In this document: piece by piece, positions 53,356 to 61,946 of the stretch
Layout of the letters: the number at the start of each line of letters is the position of its first letter
How positions within the stretch are numbered: position 1 is the first letter of the stretch
Assembly: GCF_900128895.1 (NCBI RefSeq)
Contig: NZ_FSQW01000001.1
Location: 1,178,001-1,242,000, forward strand
Direction: 5' to 3'
DNA from: Parasphingorhabdus marina DSM 22363
GTDB lineage: Bacteria; Pseudomonadota; Alphaproteobacteria; Sphingomonadales; Sphingomonadaceae
DNA: 64,000 nt
The notes under the pieces: model-generated
What the model was told of the DNA's origin: nothing
The model's input: the letters and a program-made list of their open reading frames with translations, nothing else
Database searches by the model: none
Program-made: the position numbers and the translations under genes

Positions 53356-54330
53356 ATGACTGATATTTCCACCATAGAAGCTGCTCTGGCCGAAGTTGCA
53401 GATGGCCGGTTCAGTGCCGTGAAACTGGATGACGGCCGGGTATCGCTCGTTCTCAACGTCAGCGGTCTTGACGTCCGGGACCGCGGGCAGATCGAAATTG
53501 CCGTGAAAGGCCGCCTGCTCGAACTGGACGGGGTGACCAAGGTTGATATCGTAATGACGGCAGAGAAAATCGAACGCCGTCTGATTGCTGTGGGCAGCGG
53601 CAAGGGCGGCGTCGGCAAATCCACGCTTTCCACCAATCTGGCGATTGCGATGCGCGCGCTCGGCCGCAAGGTCGGCATGGTCGATGCGGATATTTACGGC
53701 CCGTCCCAGCCGCGCCTGCTCAATTGCGAGGGCCAGCGTCCGGAAGCGGAGGGCAAACAGCTCATCCCCGTACCCAATGAATATGGCATCCCGGTCCTGT
53801 CCATGGGGCATCTCGCCAAACCGGGTCAGGCCATCGCCTGGCGGGGCCCGATGGCGGGCAAGGCGCTTGAGCAGCTGATCAATGCGCACTGGGGCGATGT
53901 CGAGGAGCTGATTGTCGACATGCCGCCAGGCACGGGTGATGTGCAATTGTCGATGATGCAGAATCACAAGCCGGTGGGCGCCGTGATCGTGTCGACGCCG
54001 CAGGACCTCGCCCTGATGGATGCGGTGCGCGCGGTAGATCTGTTTGAACAGGCCAAGATACCGGTCATCGGCATGGTCGAAAACATGGCAGGCTATGCCT
54101 GCCCGCATTGCGGCGAGATCAGCGATCCGTTCGGAGCGGGCGGCGCCGAAGCCGCGGCAAAGACCATGAACATGGCGTTTCTCGGCCGGGTGCCGCTGGA
54201 CATGGATATCCGCAAGGCCAGCGATGGTGGCGTGCCCCCCGCAGCCACTGACGGCGGGCAAGGGCAGGCCTTTCATGATATTGCCAAACGGCTTGTGACG
54301 TGGTTGGATAATCAAAAGGCTGCCGCCTGA
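53356..54330 (+). CDS. apbC: Mrp/ApbC iron-sulfur cluster carrier ATPase
   Basis: A 324-residue P-loop ATPase. The deviant Walker A KGGVGKS (83-89) and VDADIYGPSQPRLL define the Mrp/NBP35 family; the cluster-binding CPHC lies in MAGYACPHCGE. An N-terminal DUF59-like domain (residues 1-70) is present but looks divergent. The protein delivers [4Fe-4S] clusters to apo-enzymes. It is followed by a CoA-binding protein and the orphan Mo subunit gene. Confidence 0.93.
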   Translation: MTDISTIEAALAEVADGRFSAVKLDDGRVSLVLNVSGLDVRDRGQIEIAVKGRLLELDGVTKVDIVMTAEKIERRLIAVGSGKGGVGKSTLSTNLAIAMRALGRKVGMVDADIYGPSQPRLLNCEGQRPEAEGKQLIPVPNEYGIPVLSMGHLAKPGQAIAWRGPMAGKALEQLINAHWGDVEELIVDMPPGTGDVQLSMMQNHKPVGAVIVSTPQDLALMDAVRAVDLFEQAKIPVIGMVENMAGYACPHCGEISDPFGAGGAEAAAKTMNMAFLGRVPLDMDIRKASDGGVPPAATDGGQGQAFHDIAKRLVTWLDNQKAAA

Positions 54331-54359
54331 CGACCCGGTTGAGCACAAGGAATGGTATC

Positions 54360-54797
54360 ATGCCCCTGGAAAGTGACGAAGAAATTGCGGCTCTCCTGAC
54401 CAAGGTCCAGAGGATCGCCCTGGTTGGAGCATCTGCCAAGCCGGAACGGGCCAGTAACCGGATCATGAAATTCCTGCTTGAACAGGGCTATGAGGTCATC
54501 CCCGTCAATCCCGGACTGGCGGGCCAGCTATTGCATGGTGTCCCGGTGGTGGAATCGCTGGATGCCATCGAAGGTCCGATCGACATGGTGGATGTTTTCC
54601 GCAATTCCAAAAATGCGGGACCGGTGGTCGACGATGCGATTGCGATCGGCGCGGGTTCGGTGTGGCTGCAACTGGGTGTGATCAACCGTCCGGCGGTGGA
54701 ACGGGCCGAAGCTGCAGGGCTGCAGGCAGTGATGGACAAATGTCCCAAGATTGAAATTCCCAGGCTCGGGCTGTTGAAGACTGCGCATGACAGCTGA
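54360..54797 (+). CDS. CoA-binding domain protein (YccU-like)
   Basis: A 145-residue single Rossmann domain of the CoA-binding family. The N-terminal IALVGASAKPERASNRIMKFL and the later DMVDVFRNSKNAGPVVDDA and GAGSVWLQLGVIN segments are the family signature. Its function is unknown in most bacteria. ATG 54360 is preferred over TTG 54339 because AAGGA lies eight bases upstream. It overlaps the next gene by 11 nt. Confidence 0.87.
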   Translation: MPLESDEEIAALLTKVQRIALVGASAKPERASNRIMKFLLEQGYEVIPVNPGLAGQLLHGVPVVESLDAIEGPIDMVDVFRNSKNAGPVVDDAIAIGAGSVWLQLGVINRPAVERAEAAGLQAVMDKCPKIEIPRLGLLKTAHDS

Positions 54798-57099
54798 ACC
54801 GGAGATTCCCGAGCAGGATCAGCCGGCGGAAAAGGCCCGCGCATTCTCCTTGCCGAAATTAAACCGGCGGCAGATTCTCATTGGCGGTGGCGGAGCAGCC
54901 GGTCTGGTGCTGGCCTGGGCGCTGTGGCCGCGCAGTTATGCGCCGAACCTGACCGCAGCCGACAATGAAGAGATATTCGGGGCCTATCTGAAAATTTCCC
55001 GCGAAGGGCTTTTAACGGTCGCTGTGCCGCAATGTGAAATGGGGCAGGGGGTCTATACCGTGCTGCCACAGATCCTCGCCGGCGAGCTGGGTGCGGACTG
55101 GCGCACCGTTGCGGTGGAACCGGCACCGGTCAACCCGCTTTATTCCAATACCGTGCTGGCCGAACAGTGGGCCGAGACGATTCTGCCTGCCGGTGCCGAC
55201 AAGATGACCGAAAGTGAAACGGCGCGCTGGCTGGCCGCGAATGTGGCGATGCGCAACGAATTTATCGTGACGGCGGATTCCACGACCATCCCGGCCTATG
55301 AACAAAGCTTTCGTGATGCGGGTGCGGCGGCCCGGGTGTTATTGTGCAAGGCCGCCGCGGCGCGATGGGATATCGCCTGGGAAGCCTGTTCCGTTGAAAA
55401 CGGGTTGGTCCGGCATGAAGACAAGAGCTTGCGCTTCGGCGAACTGGTGGATGATGCCGCGAAACAGTCGCTGCCCGATCCGGTGCCGCTGCGGCCCAGC
55501 CCGGAAAATAATCTGGTCGGTCAGGATGTGCCCCGCCTTGATCTGCCGTCAAAGCTGGACGGATCAGCCAATTTTGCCGGCGACATACGCCTGCCGGACA
55601 TGGTTTATGCTTCGTTGCGACAGGGACCGGTCGGAGACACGTCGCTGAAATCCTTCAACCGCGAGGCGGCCAGCAAGGTGATCGGGCTGGTCGAGGTAAT
55701 CGAAAATGACGGCTGGCTGGCGGCAGTGGCCACCAACTGGTGGGCGGCCAACCGGGCGCTCGACCTGATGGCGCCGGTCTTCGAAACGCGCGGTCTGTTG
55801 CCCGACAGCGGCAAGATGAACGTCGCGCTGGAGGATGCACTCGACGCGGGTCCGGGGGTTCGCTTCTTGTCTCGCGGGGATACGGCGCCGGTTTTCGAGG
55901 AAGATATCAGCAAGCGGGCGCTGTACGAGGCAGATATTGCCGTTCACGCGCCGATCGAAACACAGACAGCCACCGCGGATTACAAGGACGGACGCCTGCA
56001 GATCTGGCTCGCCACCCAGGCGCCGGTTGCAGCGATTGCGACCGCCGCCCGGGCGATCGGCATCAGCGAAAAGCGGGTCACGCTCTACCCCATGCTGTCG
56101 GGCGGATCGTTCGGACGCAATCTCGATTGCACGATCGCAGCGCAGATCGCCGTCATCGCAGAGCAGCTCGAGCGGCCGGTTCAGCTGACCTGGTCGCGGG
56201 CCGAGGACATGATGCACAGCCATTACCGGGCCCCGGCCCATGCCCGGCTGGATGCCGCAACCGACGAAGCCGGGCGCATTCAGGCGCTGCAGGTGAAAGT
56301 GGCCGCTCCTGCCGCCGCGCGCGAACAGAGCAAACGCCTTTTCAGCGGCGCAACGATGACCGAGGCGATGCAGGACACTCTGGGCGAACCCGATTCCCGG
56401 GCGCTAGACGGAGCGGAAATTCCCTACAATATCCCCAATGTCACGGTCGACCACCACCCCGCCTATGTCGGGGTGCCGACCGGCAACTGGCGCAGCAATG
56501 CAAGCAGCTACAACGCGTTTTTTGTGGAATCCTTCATCGACGAGCTGGCCAGCCGGGCCGGGGTCGAGCCGCTGTCCTATCGCATGCAGATGCTGACCGG
56601 TCAGCCGCGCCTCGCGCGCTGTCTGACCGGCGTGGCCGCGATGGCCGGCTGGGATGGCGGACTTGATGGCAGCGGGCAGGGCATTGCCTGTCACATGATG
56701 CATGGCGCGCATATCGCGGTTATTGCCAGCGCCACCCGCGGAGAGGGCGGGCTGAGCGTCCGGCGGATTTCCGCAACGGTCGACATCGGCCGGATCATTC
56801 ACCCGGACATTGCCCGGCAGCAGATTGAGGGCGGCATCGTCTTTGGCCTCGCCATGGCGATGGGCGCCTCGACCAGGTTCGAGGATGGCTTGCCGGTCGC
56901 AAAGCGGTTGCGGGATCTTTCTCTTCCCCGACTGGCGGAAGTCCCGGATGTGCAGGTGGAGTTTATCAAGAGCGAAGAGGAGCCGGCCGGGGTGGAGGAA
57001 ATTGGTGTTCCGGCCGTCGCGCCAGCCATTGCCAATGCGCTGTTCTCTGCTACGGGTGTGCGCTTCCGGCAATTGCCCCTGTTTTCCGAGGCCAGCTAA
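54787..57099 (+). CDS. Orphan IorB-like molybdopterin-binding subunit
   Basis: A 770-residue paralogue of the Mo subunit at 19007-21214. It has a Tat-like N-terminus (LNRRQILIGGGGAAGLVLAW), QCEMGQGVYTVLPQIL, LSGGSFGRN where the other has GGGFGRR, and a late VEEIGVPAVAP where the catalytic Glu is expected. No [2Fe-2S] subunit, XdhC or cytochrome gene is adjacent, so it must use a partner encoded elsewhere or work differently. It overlaps the CoA-binding gene by 11 nt and precedes hemH by 3 nt. Sequence length is normal for the family. Confidence 0.88.
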   Translation: MTAEPEIPEQDQPAEKARAFSLPKLNRRQILIGGGGAAGLVLAWALWPRSYAPNLTAADNEEIFGAYLKISREGLLTVAVPQCEMGQGVYTVLPQILAGELGADWRTVAVEPAPVNPLYSNTVLAEQWAETILPAGADKMTESETARWLAANVAMRNEFIVTADSTTIPAYEQSFRDAGAAARVLLCKAAAARWDIAWEACSVENGLVRHEDKSLRFGELVDDAAKQSLPDPVPLRPSPENNLVGQDVPRLDLPSKLDGSANFAGDIRLPDMVYASLRQGPVGDTSLKSFNREAASKVIGLVEVIENDGWLAAVATNWWAANRALDLMAPVFETRGLLPDSGKMNVALEDALDAGPGVRFLSRGDTAPVFEEDISKRALYEADIAVHAPIETQTATADYKDGRLQIWLATQAPVAAIATAARAIGISEKRVTLYPMLSGGSFGRNLDCTIAAQIAVIAEQLERPVQLTWSRAEDMMHSHYRAPAHARLDAATDEAGRIQALQVKVAAPAAAREQSKRLFSGATMTEAMQDTLGEPDSRALDGAEIPYNIPNVTVDHHPAYVGVPTGNWRSNASSYNAFFVESFIDELASRAGVEPLSYRMQMLTGQPRLARCLTGVAAMAGWDGGLDGSGQGIACHMMHGAHIAVIASATRGEGGLSVRRISATVDIGRIIHPDIARQQIEGGIVFGLAMAMGASTRFEDGLPVAKRLRDLSLPRLAEVPDVQVEFIKSEEEPAGVEEIGVPAVAPAIANALFSATGVRFRQLPLFSEAS

Positions 57100-57102
57100 G
57101 GC

Positions 57103-58125
57103 ATGACGACCATCTCTGACCAGACCACAACCCTGCCCGCGGACCATCCCAAAGTGGCTTTTGGCAAAACCGGCCTGTTGCTGGTCAATCTGGGCACCCC
57201 GGATGCGCCGGATACGCGGTCGGTGCGACGCTATCTGAAGGAGTTTCTGTCGGATCGCCGGGTGGTCGAGATCCCATCGATCGTCTGGCAGCCGATTTTG
57301 CGCGGTATCATCCTGAATACCCGGCCGCGCAAGTCGGCGGAAGCCTACAGTCTGGTCTGGACCGAGGAAGGTTCGCCGCTGGCTGTCCATACCCGGGATC
57401 AGGCCCATGCGCTGCAAAAAAGGCTGGGCGAGGGCGTGATGGTGGACTGGGCGATGCGCTACGGCAATCCGTCTGTCGCCAGCCGGATTAACCGGCTCAA
57501 GGATGCCGGCTGTGAACGCATTCTGGTCGCGCCGCTTTACCCGCAATTCAGCGGTGCTACCACGGCCAGCGTGCATGATGCAGTATTTGATGCAGTTGCG
57601 GCCATGCGCTGGCATCCGGCCTTGCGGTTTCTGCCGCCCTATCATGATGATGACGCCTATATTGCCGCGCTGAAGGACAGCGTCGAAGCGGGGCTTGCGT
57701 CTCTCGACTTTGAACCGGACGCGATTATTGCCAGTTTCCATGGCATGCCGCAGCGCACACTGGAGCTGGGCGATCCCTATCACTGCCATTGCCAGAAAAC
57801 CGCGCGGCTTTTGTCCGAGGCGATGGGCAGGGAACTGACCATCGCTTTTCAGTCGCGCTTCGGTCCGGCGAAATGGCTGGAGCCGGCGACCGACACGATT
57901 CTCGAATCGCTGCCGGGGCAGGGGAAGAAAAACGTCGCGATATTTGCACCCGGTTTCTCGAGCGACTGTCTGGAGACCTGCGAAGAACTGGCGATCCGGG
58001 GCGAGGAACAGTTTACCGAAGCCGGCGGCGAGAAATTTGCCTATATTCCCTGCCTGAATGCCAGCGAAGGCAGCATCAACATGCTCGAGACCTTGATCCG
58101 GCGGGAAATGTCGGGATGGATTTAG
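57103..58125 (+). CDS. hemH: Ferrochelatase
   Basis: A 340-residue enzyme that inserts Fe(II) into protoporphyrin IX, the last step of haem synthesis. The N-terminal GLLLVNLGTPDAPDTRSVRRY, the metal-site His in IIASFHGMPQRTLELGDPY, and the C-terminal NVAIFAPGFSSDCLETCEEL are clear. The late Cys-containing loop (SSDCLETCEE, and CQKT before it) may bind a [2Fe-2S] cluster, as in some bacterial ferrochelatases; I cannot confirm the ligand set. It overlaps the downstream small gene by 10 nt. Confidence 0.94.
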   Translation: MTTISDQTTTLPADHPKVAFGKTGLLLVNLGTPDAPDTRSVRRYLKEFLSDRRVVEIPSIVWQPILRGIILNTRPRKSAEAYSLVWTEEGSPLAVHTRDQAHALQKRLGEGVMVDWAMRYGNPSVASRINRLKDAGCERILVAPLYPQFSGATTASVHDAVFDAVAAMRWHPALRFLPPYHDDDAYIAALKDSVEAGLASLDFEPDAIIASFHGMPQRTLELGDPYHCHCQKTARLLSEAMGRELTIAFQSRFGPAKWLEPATDTILESLPGQGKKNVAIFAPGFSSDCLETCEELAIRGEEQFTEAGGEKFAYIPCLNASEGSINMLETLIRREMSGWI

Positions 58126-58385
58126 ACGAAACCCGGCCAGACATTTTCCATCCGCCGGTCAAGCGCAGCGTGACCATCGCCGGCCATCAGACATCGATTA
58201 CTCTGGAACCGCTCTTTTGGGATCTGCTCAAGCAGGCCGCCGATGTCCGGTCTCTGCCAGTGAACGCGCTGGTTGCACGGATTGATGTCGCACGCCTCGA
58301 AGCAGACGAACCACCGGGGCTGGCGACGGCCATCCGCTTGTGGCTGACGGATGATCTGCTTGGAAAATCGGACGAGGCCGACTAA
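58116..58385 (+). CDS. Ribbon-helix-helix domain protein
   Basis: An 89-residue protein from MDLDETRPDIFHPP, starting inside the hemH 3' end. VKRSVTIAGHQTSITLEPLFWDLLKQAA is a ribbon-helix-helix pattern (RHH_4-type): a beta strand with basic and polar residues then two helices. Such proteins dimerise and bind DNA, but the short family found next to housekeeping genes in alphaproteobacteria has no known operator. The frame is open far upstream inside hemH, which is not used. crcB starts 11 nt later. Confidence 0.82.
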   Translation: MDLDETRPDIFHPPVKRSVTIAGHQTSITLEPLFWDLLKQAADVRSLPVNALVARIDVARLEADEPPGLATAIRLWLTDDLLGKSDEAD

Positions 58386-58396
58386 GGCGGATCGCA

Positions 58397-58774
58397 ATGA
58401 ATGCAACCCTTCTTGTCATGGCCGGTGGCGCACTTGGTGCCGGGGCCCGCTATCATCTTGGCCGGCTGCTGCTGCACTGGGCCGGGCCGGGCTTTCCCTA
58501 TGGTACACTCGCGGCCAATTTGCTGGGCGGGTTTCTGATGGGTGTGCTGGTCGGCGTCCTGGCACGGGATTCCATCACCGGCGAAAGCTGGCGGCTCTTG
58601 CTGGGGGTCGGGCTGCTCGGCGGGTTCACCACCTTTTCCGCGTTCAGTCTTGAGGTCATGAACATGATCGACCGGGGGGACTGGGGCGTGGCGGCCGGAT
58701 ATGCCCTGCTGTCCGTGACCGGATCGGTCGCGGCGCTGTTTGCCGGGCTGCTGGTGGTCAGGACGGTGGCATGA
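58397..58774 (+). CDS. crcB: Fluoride efflux channel CrcB/Fluc
   Basis: A 125-residue inner-membrane protein with four helices that exports fluoride as an antiparallel dimer. GGALGAGARYHLGR, GTLAANLLGGFLMG (with the conserved Asn) and GLLGGFTTFSAFSLE (the Phe box) are the family motifs. No fluoride riboswitch is visible; the gene lies inside an operon with only 11 nt upstream. It overlaps the pseudouridine synthase by 4 nt. Confidence 0.94.
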   Translation: MNATLLVMAGGALGAGARYHLGRLLLHWAGPGFPYGTLAANLLGGFLMGVLVGVLARDSITGESWRLLLGVGLLGGFTTFSAFSLEVMNMIDRGDWGVAAGYALLSVTGSVAALFAGLLVVRTVA

Positions 58775-60042
58775 GCAAATTTGATCCGACCGCCGATAGC
58801 GGCTCCGATGCCGAAAAGCCGCAAGGCGATCGCAAGGAGCAGAAACAGGCGCTGAAGTCTCTGGATGTCCGGCAGTTCACGATTTCGGCTGATGACGAGG
58901 ATATTCGCGTCGACCGCTGGTTCAAGCGGAACATGCCCGATATTCCGTTCAACATGATCTCCCGCTGGGCGCGGACCGGCCAGTTGCGGCTCGACGGCAA
59001 GCGGGTCAGTCCGGGTGACCGTATTGTGGCAGGACAGGTGCTGCGCGTACCGCCGGCCGAAATCGAGCGCCCCGGCCGGGTGCCCAAACCGCGCAAGGAA
59101 TTGAGCGAAGACGAAATTGCCTTTGCGCAGGAACTGGTGATCCACAAAGACAAGGCGGCGATAGTCGTCAACAAGCCACCGGGTCTCGCGACGCAGGGCG
59201 GCAGCAAGACCAGCACCCATCTCGATGGCCTGCTGGATGCGCTGACATTTGATGCGGCAACGCGGCCAAAACTAGTACATCGCCTCGACAAGGATACCAG
59301 TGGTGCAATTTTGCTCGCCCGCTCGGCAGGGGCTGCGTCCTTCTTTTCCAAACGCTTTTCAGGCCGGACCGCGCGCAAGGTGTACTGGGCGATAGTCATG
59401 GGCGTTCCCGAAATTGCCGATGGCATGATCGACTTGCCGCTGTCCAAACAGCCAGGTTCGGGCGGCGAAAAAATGCATGTCGACGAGGAAAATGGCCAGC
59501 CGGCGAAATCGCGATACCGGATCATCGAACGGGCCGGCAACCGCGCCTGCTGGGTCGAATTACAGCCTTTTACCGGACGGACGCATCAGCTGCGTGTGCA
59601 CATGGCGGCAATCGGCCATCCGATTGTCGGCGACGGCAAATATGGCGGCAAGGATGCCTTCCTGACCGGCGCGATCAGCCGCAAGATGCATCTGCATGCC
59701 CGGCGTTTGAAGATTGACCATCCGGATGGCCACAAGCTTGACGTGAAGGCCGATCTGCCCGAACATTTTGCCGAAACGGTAGAGAATCTCGGTCTGGACC
59801 TGTCGATCGGTGACCTGCCGCTCGAAGAAAAAGCCCCCGGTGGCAAAGCGGTGCGCAAACAGAAGAGCCGGGCGCATGCCAAGCAGATCCGCAAGGACAA
59901 GCGGGGCGAACGGCGCGCGCGGGGCGAGCAGGCCGGCAAACCGGTCAAGGCAGGGAAACCCTCCAAACGCCCGCGTCCTTCCGCCGGCAAGGCGTCTCAC
60001 AAGAAAGCGCTGCCGCACAAGGCGAAGCAGAGGAAACGCTGA
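58771..60042 (+). CDS. RluC/RluD-type rRNA pseudouridine synthase with basic C-terminal tail
   Basis: A 423-residue enzyme. An S4 RNA-binding domain (DDEDIRVDRWFKRNM to LRLDGKRVSPGDRI) precedes the catalytic domain, where HRLDKDTSG at 170-178 carries the catalytic Asp173 and GRTHQLRVH is the second motif. The last 90 residues form a Lys/Arg/Ala-rich, probably disordered tail beyond the normal family length, likely for RNA contact. It is coupled to crcB and overlaps the next gene by 1 nt. Confidence 0.93.
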   Translation: MSKFDPTADSGSDAEKPQGDRKEQKQALKSLDVRQFTISADDEDIRVDRWFKRNMPDIPFNMISRWARTGQLRLDGKRVSPGDRIVAGQVLRVPPAEIERPGRVPKPRKELSEDEIAFAQELVIHKDKAAIVVNKPPGLATQGGSKTSTHLDGLLDALTFDAATRPKLVHRLDKDTSGAILLARSAGAASFFSKRFSGRTARKVYWAIVMGVPEIADGMIDLPLSKQPGSGGEKMHVDEENGQPAKSRYRIIERAGNRACWVELQPFTGRTHQLRVHMAAIGHPIVGDGKYGGKDAFLTGAISRKMHLHARRLKIDHPDGHKLDVKADLPEHFAETVENLGLDLSIGDLPLEEKAPGGKAVRKQKSRAHAKQIRKDKRGERRARGEQAGKPVKAGKPSKRPRPSAGKASHKKALPHKAKQRKR

Positions 60043-60677
60043 TGCATCCCAATCCCGCTTTCCGCTGGCCCAAAACTGCGCATGACCAGGATGATGCCGA
60101 TGAACGCGCTGCGCTCGAGGCGCTGATCGCCAATATCGGCTTCGGGATGATTTTCGCGTCCACACCGGACGGACCACGCGTGGCGCATGTCCCGGTCTTT
60201 TCCACCGGAGATGGCGCGTTGCAGTTCCATCTGGCTCGCGGCAATGCACTGTCCAGATCGCTGCCCGGCAGCACCGCCCTTTGCGTCGTGAACGGACCCG
60301 ACGCCTATGTCAGTCCCGACTGGTATGGCGGCGGTGATCAGGTGCCGACCTGGAATTATGTTGCGCTCGAGCTTGAAGGGCCGGTGCGCAAGATGGAGCG
60401 CGAGGGACTGATCGCGTTGCTTGACGATGTGACCGCCGTCAACGAGGGCCGCCTGGCTCCCAAGGAGCCCTGGCACCGGGACAAGATGGACAGCGACCGG
60501 TTCGAAAAAATGGTTGGCGCCATTACCGGTTTCGAAATGGAAATCCTCGCCTGGCGCCCGACCGTCAAGCTCAGCCAGAACAAGCCGGCGGAGATGATTG
60601 AGAATGCTGCCAGGGCGCTGGAAGATCAGGGGCGCCGGGCGGTGGCGCACATGATGCGGGAATTTGCACCGAAATGA
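60042..60677 (+). CDS. PaiB-like FMN-binding protein
   Basis: A 211-residue protein with a split-barrel FMN-binding fold. AHVPVFSTGDGALQFHLARGN, DAYVSPDWYGGGDQVPTWNYVAL and KLSQNKPAEM are the PaiB signature. B. subtilis PaiB is called a negative transcriptional regulator, but relatives may be haem- or flavin-binding enzymes, so the role is open. The stop overlaps the next gene by 4 nt. Confidence 0.9.
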   Translation: MHPNPAFRWPKTAHDQDDADERAALEALIANIGFGMIFASTPDGPRVAHVPVFSTGDGALQFHLARGNALSRSLPGSTALCVVNGPDAYVSPDWYGGGDQVPTWNYVALELEGPVRKMEREGLIALLDDVTAVNEGRLAPKEPWHRDKMDSDRFEKMVGAITGFEMEILAWRPTVKLSQNKPAEMIENAARALEDQGRRAVAHMMREFAPK

Positions 60678-61330
60678 ACCGGCTGGCTCTCTTTGACTGC
60701 GATGGCACAATGGTCGACAGCCAGGCGAATATCTGCCTGTCGATGGAGCATGCGTTTGAAAAGCACGGGCTGGCGGCACCCGACCGCCATCTGATCCGGC
60801 GGATTGTGGGCCTCAGCCTCCAGGAAGCGGTGCGACGTCTGCTGCCGGATCAGGATGACGAACGGCTGATCGAAGACGTCACAAACAGCTACAAGGAAGG
60901 CTTTTTCGAAATGCGCCAGGCGGGCGGTGTGCACGAGCCGCTTTATGACGGTCTGCCGGAATTGCTCGACCAGCTGGACGCTGCCGGGTGGGTACTCGGT
61001 GTGGCGACCGGCAAGTCTGACCGCGGGCTCAACCATGTGCTCGAAAATCACGGTCTGAAGGATCGCTTTGTCACGCTCCAGACCGCGGACCGCCATCCGT
61101 CCAAGCCGCATCCGGCAATGGTCGATCTGGCAATGTCGGAAGCGGGCGCGCTGAAGGAAACGACAGTGATGATCGGGGACACCAGTTTTGACATGGAGAT
61201 GGGAAACAATGCCGGGGTCCGGGCACTGGGCGTGGACTGGGGCTATCACAATGCCGACGAGCTGATCGCGGCCGGTGCCGAACTGGTCGCCGCGACAATG
61301 GAAGAATTGCAGGAGGCTCTGCTGCGATGA
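60674..61330 (+). CDS. HAD-IA hydrolase, phosphoglycolate-phosphatase-like
   Basis: A 218-residue HAD phosphatase. Motif I LFDCDGTMVDS, motif II with Thr in VATGKSDRG, motif III Lys in RHPSKPHPAM and motif IV MIGDTSFDMEMG are all intact; a helical cap lies between motifs I and II. Motif arrangement is that of Gph or PpaX-type enzymes; the substrate is not certain. It overlaps its neighbours on both sides by 4 nt. Confidence 0.9.
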   Translation: MNRLALFDCDGTMVDSQANICLSMEHAFEKHGLAAPDRHLIRRIVGLSLQEAVRRLLPDQDDERLIEDVTNSYKEGFFEMRQAGGVHEPLYDGLPELLDQLDAAGWVLGVATGKSDRGLNHVLENHGLKDRFVTLQTADRHPSKPHPAMVDLAMSEAGALKETTVMIGDTSFDMEMGNNAGVRALGVDWGYHNADELIAAGAELVAATMEELQEALLR

Positions 61331-61671
61331 GCGACAAAGACCAGCTGACGGACGAAAGCGCATCGGAGGAAGCGGCCTATGTTCCCGATCCGGAAAAGGA
61401 AAAGCAGGCCAGGGCGCTGCATTTCACGATCAGCATCATTCGGTTGCTCGGCGTCGCGATATTGATGCTGGGGATCGCCATCTCGCTGGGCCGATTGCCC
61501 CCGGTGCCGCCATTCGCGGGTTATGTCCTCGCGGTGATCGGGCTGGTCCAGATGCTTGTCATCCCGCTGGTCATGGTCCGCATGTATGTAAAAGCCCGGG
61601 TGGCGGAAGAGGAAACGGCCCGGGCGGAGGCGGCGGCAGACAGTCAGCCGGAGGAAAAGGGAACGTCATGA
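61327..61671 (+). CDS. Small membrane protein, paralogue 1 of a tandem pair
   Basis: A 114-residue protein with an acidic N-terminus, two hydrophobic helices (IIRLLGVAILMLGIAISLG and AGYVLAVIGLVQMLVIPLVM) and an acidic C-terminal tail. The helical core shares GYVLA, a following G-hydrophobic-V, a P-hydrophobic-V pattern and RM with the next gene's product, so both descend from one ancestor. No named family is recognised. ATGA overlaps on both sides show co-translation with the HAD gene and its paralogue. Confidence 0.72.
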   Translation: MSDKDQLTDESASEEAAYVPDPEKEKQARALHFTISIIRLLGVAILMLGIAISLGRLPPVPPFAGYVLAVIGLVQMLVIPLVMVRMYVKARVAEEETARAEAAADSQPEEKGTS

Positions 61672-61946
61672 CGAAGCCGGAAGAACGCAAGGCCAGGCAG
61701 CAACGCCGAGCGAGCATGCAAACAGTCCTGTTTGCGGTGCGATCGCTCGGTCTCGTCCTTCTCGTCGGCGGCCTCGCCATGGCCTTCGGTTTTGTCGGCA
61801 ATCTCGATCCGATGATCGGCTATGTTCTGGCCTTTGTCGGGATCGTCGATCTCGTGATCCTGCCAGTCGTCATCCGGCGAATGTTTCAGACGGAGCGCGA
61901 CGAGTTTCTCGCTGGCAAGCGACCGGAGGATCGCCCGGAGCGATGA
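61668..61946 (+). CDS. Small membrane protein, paralogue 2 of a tandem pair
   Basis: A 92-residue protein from MTKPEERKARQ, with two hydrophobic helices (SLGLVLLVGGLAMAFGFVG and GYVLAFVGIVDLVILPVVI) and charged ends (basic N-terminus, RRMFQTERDEF after the second helix). It is clearly homologous to the upstream gene product. A longer frame exists to 61275 but the ATG at 61668 overlapping the upstream stop is preferred. The stop overlaps the ATP12-type gene by 4 nt. Confidence 0.72.
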   Translation: MTKPEERKARQQRRASMQTVLFAVRSLGLVLLVGGLAMAFGFVGNLDPMIGYVLAFVGIVDLVILPVVIRRMFQTERDEFLAGKRPEDRPER

